From: Halobacteriales archaeon | GTDB lineage: Archaea; Thermoplasmatota; SW-10-69-26; JACQPN01; JAIVGT01 | NCBI GenBank assembly: GCA_020201485.1 | Contig: JAIVGT010000260.1 | Span: 1-6,398, forward strand | Length of the DNA: 6,398 nucleotides | Reading direction: 5' to 3' | In this document: one piece after another, positions 1 to 4,578 of the stretch | Layout of the letters: each line of letters starts with the position of its first letter | Numbering within the stretch: the stretch's first letter is position 1 | The notes under the pieces: model-generated | Told to the model about the DNA's origin: nothing | What the model saw: only the letters and a program-made list of their open reading frames with translations | The model's database searches: none | Program-made: the position numbers and the translations under genes

Positions 1-517
1 GCTCGGCCAGGCTGCGCGTCTCCGCGGCGCGTTCCTGCACCGCGCGCGCCTGCACCTCCGCCTGCGCCTTCGCCAGCGCTGCCTGCAACGCGGCGATGTC
101 CTGCTGCGCCTCGCGCGCGAAGCCCGGGTGCGCCTGCGCCCACGCCGCGAGCTTCGCGATGCCGTCGCGCAGCAGCGCCTCGCCCTGCGCCGCCTCGGCG
201 CGCGCGCTCGCGAGGAGCGTCACGGGGTCGAGGGGGCGCGCGGCCTCGTACTCCTTGCGCGAGCTCGTCGGGGCCGCGACCACGGCCTCGCCCGCCTCCG
301 GCACGAGCTCCCAGCGCAGCATGCGCGCCGTGCGCTCCAACTTCGGCAGGTGGTCGAGGGGCACGTAGCGCTGGCTCATGAGCTGCCCAGGGACCTGCAT
401 GCTGAGCGTCGGGCAGCCCATCGTCTGCAGCAGGCGCCACACGCGGGGCTCGTCGTCCACGTCGTCCTCCAGGCTGAGGAGGACCTTGTCCCCGCTCGCG
501 CGGTAGCGCAGGCGCAC
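1..517 (-). CDS. Partial hypothetical cytosolic protein, C-terminus beyond window edge
   Basis: I do not recognise this protein. The minus-strand frame stays open from a GTG at 517 down to base 1, giving 172 residues before the edge cuts it. No ATG or GTG lies in frame for at least 60 nt upstream, and a TATA-like box is centred about 27 nt before this GTG, so I chose it as a leaderless start; internal ATGs at 421, 400 and 379 are alternatives. The N-terminus has no signal peptide. Residues 1-75 look like a compact domain with an acidic patch (LEDDVDDEPRVW, 16-27). Residues 100-172 are rich in Ala, Glu, Gln, Arg and Lys and should be a long helix or coiled coil. It is transcribed divergently from the secreted-protein genes and need not share their function. 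Codon choice fits the GC-rich neighbours. The reading frame is well supported; the function is unknown. Confidence 0.72.
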   Translation of the reverse strand, partial: MRLRYRASGDKVLLSLEDDVDDEPRVWRLLQTMGCPTLSMQVPGQLMSQRYVPLDHLPKLERTARMLRWELVPEAGEAVVAAPTSSRKEYEAARPLDPVTLLASARAEAAQGEALLRDGIAKLAAWAQAHPGFAREAQQDIAALQAALAKAQAEVQARAVQERAAETRSLAE

Positions 518-540
518 GCGCGGCGCACGCCGCGGCTGCC

Positions 541-549
541 CTTGAAGGT
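541..549 (-). promoter_or_regulatory. Candidate archaeal TATA-like box for the leftmost gene
   Basis: On the minus strand these bases read ACCTTCAAG. The centre is about 27 nt upstream of the GTG at 517, the spacing expected between an archaeal TATA box and the transcription start, so the mRNA would be leaderless. The same nine bases occur upstream of the minus-strand gene that starts at 6237. No clear purine-rich BRE precedes it. Confidence 0.45.
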
Positions 550-603
550 GCTGCTCGGGGGCGTGCCGCGGAATCCGTGTTCGGCGGGGCCTCGGCCGCC
601 CGT

Positions 604-620
604 TGGCGAGGGCCTCGCCA
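604..620. repeat. 17-nt palindrome between divergent promoters
   Basis: The arms TGGCGAGG and CCTCGCCA are perfect 8-bp inverted repeats around a single G at 612. They lie upstream of both candidate promoters, where an operator for a dimeric regulator could sit. GC-rich sequence produces such palindromes by chance fairly often, so the regulatory reading is tentative. Confidence 0.3.
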
Positions 621-714
621 CGTCCGGCGCAGGTCCCGTTCCCCAGGAGAGAACGTCGGGGCCCCGTCCCTGCCCAGGGCCCACAGAGACACGGTGTCCA
701 GACAATCCGCTGAG

Positions 715-722
715 ATTTTAAG
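715..722 (+). promoter_or_regulatory. Candidate TATA-like box for the solenoid-propeller operon
   Basis: ATTTTAAG is the most AT-rich octamer in the surrounding GC-rich intergenic DNA. Placing the transcription start about 27 nt after its centre gives roughly position 745, leaving an 18-nt leader that contains the GGAGG at 751-755. The spacing is coherent for an archaeal promoter driving the gene at 763. Confidence 0.5.
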
Positions 723-750
723 TGGGGGTAGCCGCTTCCCGCGCCAACCG

Positions 751-755
751 GGAGG
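751..755 (+). promoter_or_regulatory. Shine-Dalgarno site for the gene at 763
   Basis: GGAGG lies 7 nt before the ATG at 763. This spacing is ideal, and it supports 763 rather than the longer upstream extension of the same frame. It is the clearest ribosome binding site in the window. Confidence 0.65.
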
Positions 756-762
756 CCCACCG

Positions 763-2556
763 ATGCGGCGCGCACTCGCCATCCTCATCTTCGCCACCAT
801 GACCACTGGTCCCATGTTCGTCCTCGCCCATGGGGACCAGCAGCCCATCGCGCCCCCCGGGCACGCCCTGCCCGGGCTCAGCCCCGAGGTCCTGGCCCTC
901 ATCGCCCACCCCGCGGCGTGGCAGGACTTCCAGCGGCTCAACGAGCAGAACCTGCTGGGCTCCGTGCTCCCGGCCGCGCAGGTCCCGCTCCCCATGCTGC
1001 CCTCGGTCGGCATCCTGCAGGTCATGCTCAGCACGAGCGGCGACGCCGCCGCGCCGGACCCGCTCGTCCTCGCGCAGTACGACGCCATGCCCGCCGCCTC
1101 GCGCGCCGCGCTCGGCTCCCTCCTCGTCGCCTACCTCGACATGGCCCACGCCACGAAGGTCGCGTTCAAGGGCTTGAGCGTCGCGGACCGCGACGCCTTC
1201 CTCGCCGACCCCAAGGCCCCGATGCCGGTCGCCTTCGACTTCGCGCTGCTCCTCGGCGGCCAGCGCGAGCTGCTCGCGGCCGCGCAAGCCGCGGTGCCGG
1301 TGTTCCGCGCCGACCTCCCGAGCCTGGCCCAGCTGCCGCCGTTGACGCAGTGCAACCCCATCGGCAACGCGCAGTCCATCCTGGGCGGCATCAACATCGA
1401 CTTCAGCGTCAGGGACAACGCCTACGCCTGCGACTTCGGCTTCAGCATTGACGGCCAGGGCAACGACGTCTACAACAACAACGCCGGCGGCTCCGGCTCG
1501 AAGTTCCTTCCCATGGACACGGGCGTCGAGCAGATCGACCACTTCTCGCTCAGCGGCTCCGGCTTCGGCATGGACCTCATGGGCGACGACCAGTACCTCA
1601 GCTACCGCGCCCAGGGCGGCATCGCCGGCGGCGCGTTCGTCGGCTCCGGGATGCTCATCGAGGTCGCGGGCGACGACACCTACTACCCGCAGGTGGACAG
1701 CTCCGGCGACCTCCAGGGCGGCAGCGAGGAGGGCGCAGGCGTGCTCCTCGACCTCGCTGGCGATGACAATTACAACGGCCACATCGGCCTGAACCGCAAG
1801 TTCCACAGCAGCGGCGGCGGCATCAACGGCGGCACGACTGCGGGCAGCGGCCTCATGGTGGACATGGCCGGCAACGACGTGTACAACGGCTACGAGAACG
1901 GCGCAGGCGGCGTCAACGGCGGCCTGCACGGCGGCAGCGCGGCCCTCATCGACTACGCGGGCGACGACAGCTACGATGGCTTCGCCTTGAACACGGCCGG
2001 CGTGAACGGCGGCGGCATCGGCGGCCACGGCTTCCTCCTCGACGGCGCGGGCAACGACGTGTACAACGGCTGGGTCGACACCGTCGGCGGCGTGAACGGC
2101 GGCGCGTGGCTCGGCACGGGCCAGCTCGTCGACGTGTCGGGCGACGACCGCTACGACGGCAGCGTCGAGACCGGCGGCGTGAACGGCGGCAGCTTCGACC
2201 CCTACAGCTACGGGCTCCTCCAGGACCTGGGCGGCGACGACCACTACACGGGCGAGGTGCGCGCCATCGGCGGCGTCAACGGCGCGGCCTTCTTCGGCCA
2301 GGCCCAGCTCCTCGACTGGGGCCAGGGCGACGACGTGTACGAGTCGCGCAACGCCCTCGGCTCGGGCAGCTCGGCCCGCTTCGCCAACGGCGCAGCGTTC
2401 CTCAGCGAGGGCCTGCTGTTCGACGACGGCGGCGTCGACATGTACCGCGACCACCAGGAGGACTCCTGGCAGTTCGACCTGAGCTGCTACCCCAAGGGCA
2501 GCGCGGTCGGCGCGCAGTTCGACGCCCCGCACGCGAACGACGCCGAGCGCTGCTGA
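763..2556 (+). CDS. Secreted repeat protein, predicted beta-solenoid (GDD/GND-x-Y repeats)
   Basis: This 597-residue protein is predicted to be exported. Residues 1-22 form a signal peptide (MRRALAILIF at the start, probable cleavage after VLA at 20-22). Residues 40-190 are mostly helical and match nothing I can name. From about residue 228 to 562 it is built of repeats with the pattern hydrophobic-D-x-(A/G)-G-(D/N)-D-x-Y-x-G. The glycine of the motif falls at 233, 274, 303, 333, 370, 400, 430, 460, 491 and 522, with a decayed copy near 556. GG(V/I)NGG turns sit between copies. The motif recalls RTX calcium-binding nonapeptides, but the period is near 30 rather than 9 residues. Similar AGDDxY repeats occur in unnamed bacterial and archaeal exported proteins. 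A beta-solenoid, perhaps binding metal through the Asp/Asn rows, is inference. Four cysteines are present (197, 223, 575, 597), the last being the final residue. No membrane anchor is visible. The next gene starts 3 nt later. Confidence 0.88.
   Translation: MRRALAILIFATMTTGPMFVLAHGDQQPIAPPGHALPGLSPEVLALIAHPAAWQDFQRLNEQNLLGSVLPAAQVPLPMLPSVGILQVMLSTSGDAAAPDPLVLAQYDAMPAASRAALGSLLVAYLDMAHATKVAFKGLSVADRDAFLADPKAPMPVAFDFALLLGGQRELLAAAQAAVPVFRADLPSLAQLPPLTQCNPIGNAQSILGGINIDFSVRDNAYACDFGFSIDGQGNDVYNNNAGGSGSKFLPMDTGVEQIDHFSLSGSGFGMDLMGDDQYLSYRAQGGIAGGAFVGSGMLIEVAGDDTYYPQVDSSGDLQGGSEEGAGVLLDLAGDDNYNGHIGLNRKFHSSGGGINGGTTAGSGLMVDMAGNDVYNGYENGAGGVNGGLHGGSAALIDYAGDDSYDGFALNTAGVNGGGIGGHGFLLDGAGNDVYNGWVDTVGGVNGGAWLGTGQLVDVSGDDRYDGSVETGGVNGGSFDPYSYGLLQDLGGDDHYTGEVRAIGGVNGAAFFGQAQLLDWGQGDDVYESRNALGSGSSARFANGAAFLSEGLLFDDGGVDMYRDHQEDSWQFDLSCYPKGSAVGAQFDAPHANDAERC
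1459..2340 (+). repeat. Coding tandem repeat array, about 90-nt unit
   Basis: The array covers residues 233-526 of the gene that begins at 763, with ten G-(D/N)-D-x-Y motifs. Successive spacings are 41, 29, 30, 37, 30, 30, 30, 31 and 31 residues, so the middle copies keep an almost exact 90-nt period. Copies differ at the DNA level, so the array is old or selected for protein structure rather than a recent expansion, apart from the longer identity annotated separately. Confidence 0.85.
1870..2071 (+). repeat. 180-nt spaced direct repeat marking a two-copy unit
   Basis: Bases 1870-1891 and 2050-2071 are identical over 22 nt, exactly 180 nt apart, and encode GNDVYNG both times. The copies between and after them (residues 400 and 460) encode GDDSYDG and GDDRYDG. 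The array here therefore alternates A-B-A-B with a 60-residue superperiod, which suggests duplication of a pair of repeats. Confidence 0.6.
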
Positions 2557-2559
2557 GGC

Positions 2560-4149
2560 ATGGCGATGCACGCGCGCGCCTTCGTCCTGCTTGGGCTCAC
2601 GGCCCTCGTGCTCCCCGCCCTGCTCCAGGCCGGGGCCGCGCCCGGCGCGTTGGGCGTGACGCACCACGGCCTGCGCCTGGACCTTCCCGAGGCGCCGGAC
2701 ATCCCGCCGCCCATGCCGGGCGCGAACAGCGGGGACGGCGTGCCCGAGTATTTCTCCAAGGCATGCGATGACATGGACTACGTCCTGAAGGAGCCGTTCG
2801 GCTCCGAGTACCACCAGGACACGGGCTGGGCCACGGAGGCCAGCCCGCGCGGCGACATCGTCGTGGTCGCGGGGGACAGCTACGTCCCCGGCTTCGCCGC
2901 GCTGAGCGACTTCGTCGTCGCTGGCTACGACCAGGCGACGGGCGCGCAGCGCTGGCTCGCGCGCTGGGATGGCGCGGCGCACCTCGAGGACCACCCGTAC
3001 GATGTGGCCTTCGACCCGGCGGGGCAGCGCGTGTACGTCAGTGGCTGGAGCGAGAGCGCGCCCAGCATCGGCGCGACGGGCAACGGCTTCGATTATGCCG
3101 TGGTCGCCTTCGACACCGCGGACGGCAGCATCGCCTGGGCCAGCACCTACGACGGGCCCGGCCACAGCACGGACGAGGTGTGGACGATGGCCATCAGCCC
3201 GGACGGCAGCCGCGTCTTCCTCACCGGCCTCAGCTCCGGCTCGGGCACGGCCATGGACCTGACCACGCTCGCCCTCGACGCGGCGAGCGGCGCGCAGCTC
3301 TGGGTGGCACGCGAGGACGGCGGCCTCATGCTCCCGGACTGGGGCTACAAGGTCCTGGTCAGCCGCGACGGCGCGACGGTGTACGCCGAGGGCTGGATGA
3401 CGCGCCCCGGCACGCTCATCGACTTCGCCGTGGTCGCCTACGACGCGGCGAGCGGCGCGAAGCAGTGGGTCAACGACTACAGCGGCCCGGGCGCGGACCT
3501 GGGCACGGACATGGACATCTCCCGGGACGGGAGCTTCCTCGTCGAGACAGGCTTCAGCACGGACGTGGACGGCAGCGTGGACACGGTCACGCGTCGCATC
3601 GACACCGCAGACGGCGAGACGCACTGGGTCGGGAGCACGGCCACGCCCATCATGACCGAGGCCGACCCGTTCGTGCGCATCGGCCCGGACGGCGCGCGCG
3701 TGTACGTCGCCGGCCCGATGCAGCGCCCCGACACCCTGTTCGACCTCGGCTTCCAGGCCTACGACGCGGCCACCGGCGCGACGCTGTGGGAGCAGCGCTA
3801 CGACGTGAACGGCCTGAACGACTTCATCACCGGCATGGCGCTCAGCCCCGATGGCAGCACGATCTACGGCGCGGCGTGCGTCACGAGCAGCGCGCTCACC
3901 GGCGCGACGTTCGACTTCGACGTGCACGCCGTGGACGCGGCGACGGGCGCGCTGCGCTGGTCCCGCGTGTTCAACGGCGGCAACAACGGCAGCGACTCCG
4001 CCTGGCGCATCACGACCAGCCCGGAGGGCGATGCCGTGTTCGTCACCGGCTGGACGGAGAACATCAACACCGGCTTCGACATCACGACCATGGCCTTCGA
4101 CGGCGCGACCGGCGCGCAGCTCTGGGCCCAGGTCCTCGACGAGCCGTGA
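2560..4149 (+). CDS. Secreted eight-bladed beta-propeller protein (SBBP/PQQ-like repeats)
   Basis: This 529-residue protein is predicted to be exported by a signal peptide over residues 1-26 (hydrophobic core FVLLGLTALVLPALL). A Pro-rich linker follows (41-55), then the propeller. Eight copies of D-x(6)-D-x-(A/T)-(S/T/D)-G-x(2,3)-W begin at D117, D178, D233, D288, D341, D395, D452 and D507, spaced 53-61 residues, with tryptophans at 132, 193, 248, 303, 356, 410, 467 and 522. Most copies continue with a SPDG turn and a VYV(T/A)G strand. Residues 88-115 supply the strands missing from the eighth copy, so the ring should close by N- and C-terminal strand exchange. SBBP and PQQ_2-type repeats have this pattern; without recognisable cofactor residues I do not call it an enzyme. 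C69 and C440 are its only cysteines in the mature chain. The start is 3 nt after the upstream stop, with no separate Shine-Dalgarno site, implying translational coupling. ATG at 2566 is an alternative start. Confidence 0.9.
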   Translation: MAMHARAFVLLGLTALVLPALLQAGAAPGALGVTHHGLRLDLPEAPDIPPPMPGANSGDGVPEYFSKACDDMDYVLKEPFGSEYHQDTGWATEASPRGDIVVVAGDSYVPGFAALSDFVVAGYDQATGAQRWLARWDGAAHLEDHPYDVAFDPAGQRVYVSGWSESAPSIGATGNGFDYAVVAFDTADGSIAWASTYDGPGHSTDEVWTMAISPDGSRVFLTGLSSGSGTAMDLTTLALDAASGAQLWVAREDGGLMLPDWGYKVLVSRDGATVYAEGWMTRPGTLIDFAVVAYDAASGAKQWVNDYSGPGADLGTDMDISRDGSFLVETGFSTDVDGSVDTVTRRIDTADGETHWVGSTATPIMTEADPFVRIGPDGARVYVAGPMQRPDTLFDLGFQAYDAATGATLWEQRYDVNGLNDFITGMALSPDGSTIYGAACVTSSALTGATFDFDVHAVDAATGALRWSRVFNGGNNGSDSAWRITTSPEGDAVFVTGWTENINTGFDITTMAFDGATGAQLWAQVLDEP

Positions 4150-4160
4150 GGGCGCGCAGG

Positions 4161-4170
4161 CAAGCTTCAT
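4161..4170 (+). promoter_or_regulatory. Weak TATA-like box ahead of the small secreted gene
   Basis: The bases CAAGCTTCAT are centred about 29 nt before the ATG at 4195 and resemble the CTTCAAG boxes elsewhere in the window. A GGAG at 4182-4185, 9 nt before the same ATG, could instead serve translation from an operon transcript. The two readings imply separate promoters or co-transcription respectively, and the sequence does not decide between them. Confidence 0.28.
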
Positions 4171-4194
4171 GCCCGCCCAGCGGAGTGCCGGCCC

Positions 4195-4575
4195 ATGCGC
4201 CGCGCCTGGCTCGGGTTGAGCCTGCTCCTCCTGACCTTCCCCGCCGTCGCCGCCCTGGGCATCGAGGAGGAGGTCGTCTGCTTCCCCGACGCCGTGGTCA
4301 TCAACCCCGTGCTCAACCACGTGCACTTCGTCGGCTTCGCCTGCAACGTCGGCGTGAACTACGTCTTCGCCTCGAAGCAGCTCGCCGGCTCGACCCTGGA
4401 GTGGACCATCACCGCGCCGCAGGGCATGCAGCACTGCGTGTTCACCGACATCGTGCAGTGCAACAGCACGGCGGACGTGCCGGTCACCCAGGGCGACCGC
4501 GTGGAGTTCGACGTGCAGCTCTCCGACGGCGGGCCGATCGCCAACGTGCTGTTCATCGGCGCGCAGCTGCTGTGA
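4195..4575 (+). CDS. Small secreted four-cysteine protein
   Basis: I do not recognise a family for this 126-residue protein. Residues 1-19 are a classic signal peptide (MRRAW, then LGLSLLLLTFPAVA) with probable cleavage after AVA. The mature part of about 107 residues is rich in Val, Phe and Asp and alternates in a way that suggests beta strands, so a small beta-sandwich is likely. Four cysteines (29, 50, 81, 89) could make two disulfides, and NST at 90-92 is an N-glycosylation sequon. The start is supported by the signal peptide and a GGAG 9 nt upstream. It lies 45 nt after the propeller gene on the same strand and in the same frame, so it may be the third gene of that operon. Its stop is 3 nt from the stop of the convergent gene. 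It could be a partner or ligand-binding accessory of the propeller, but nothing shows this. Confidence 0.82.
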   Translation: MRRAWLGLSLLLLTFPAVAALGIEEEVVCFPDAVVINPVLNHVHFVGFACNVGVNYVFASKQLAGSTLEWTITAPQGMQHCVFTDIVQCNSTADVPVTQGDRVEFDVQLSDGGPIANVLFIGAQLL

Positions 4576-4578
4576 GCC

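Larger units (their letters stand above)
518..762. other. Divergent intergenic region
   Basis: This 245-nt stretch separates the minus-strand gene starting at 517 from the plus-strand gene starting at 763. It holds a TATA-like box for each direction, a 17-nt palindrome at 604-620 and a Shine-Dalgarno sequence for the plus-strand gene. The frame of the plus-strand gene stays open to about 577, but the extension is Arg/Pro/Ser-rich and would bury the clear signal peptide, so I treat it as noncoding. I see no convincing small gene or RNA gene here. Confidence 0.65.

Noticed and set aside
376..705. A 109-codon minus-strand open frame across the divergent intergenic region
   Set aside because: It overlaps the better-supported minus frame starting at 517 in a different register, runs through both promoter-like regions and has an arginine- and threonine-heavy shadow composition.
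128..721. A 197-codon plus-strand open frame at the left end
   Set aside because: It is antisense to the partial minus-strand gene, very Arg/Ala-rich, and ends inside the promoter-like box at 715-722.
577..762. N-terminal extension of the solenoid gene to a start near 577
   Set aside because: The extra 62 residues are Arg/Pro/Ser-rich with no hydrophobic core and would place the signal peptide internally. The GGAGG 7 nt before 763 and the upstream TATA-like box favour 763.
1459..2340. CRISPR-like or noncoding tandem repeat interpretation of the 90-nt periodicity
   Set aside because: Units diverge at synonymous and variable positions, have no spacer/repeat structure and keep the protein frame throughout; this is a protein repeat.
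718..4434. A 1238-codon open frame antisense to the three plus-strand genes
   Set aside because: Its codons align exactly with the sense codons, so a stop could arise only from TTA, CTA or TCA in the sense genes, which a GC-rich genome avoids. All three sense genes share one frame, so the shadow runs through all of them. Its product is a Val/Ala/His/Arg-rich string without a signal or domain, while the sense frames have signal peptides and clear repeats.
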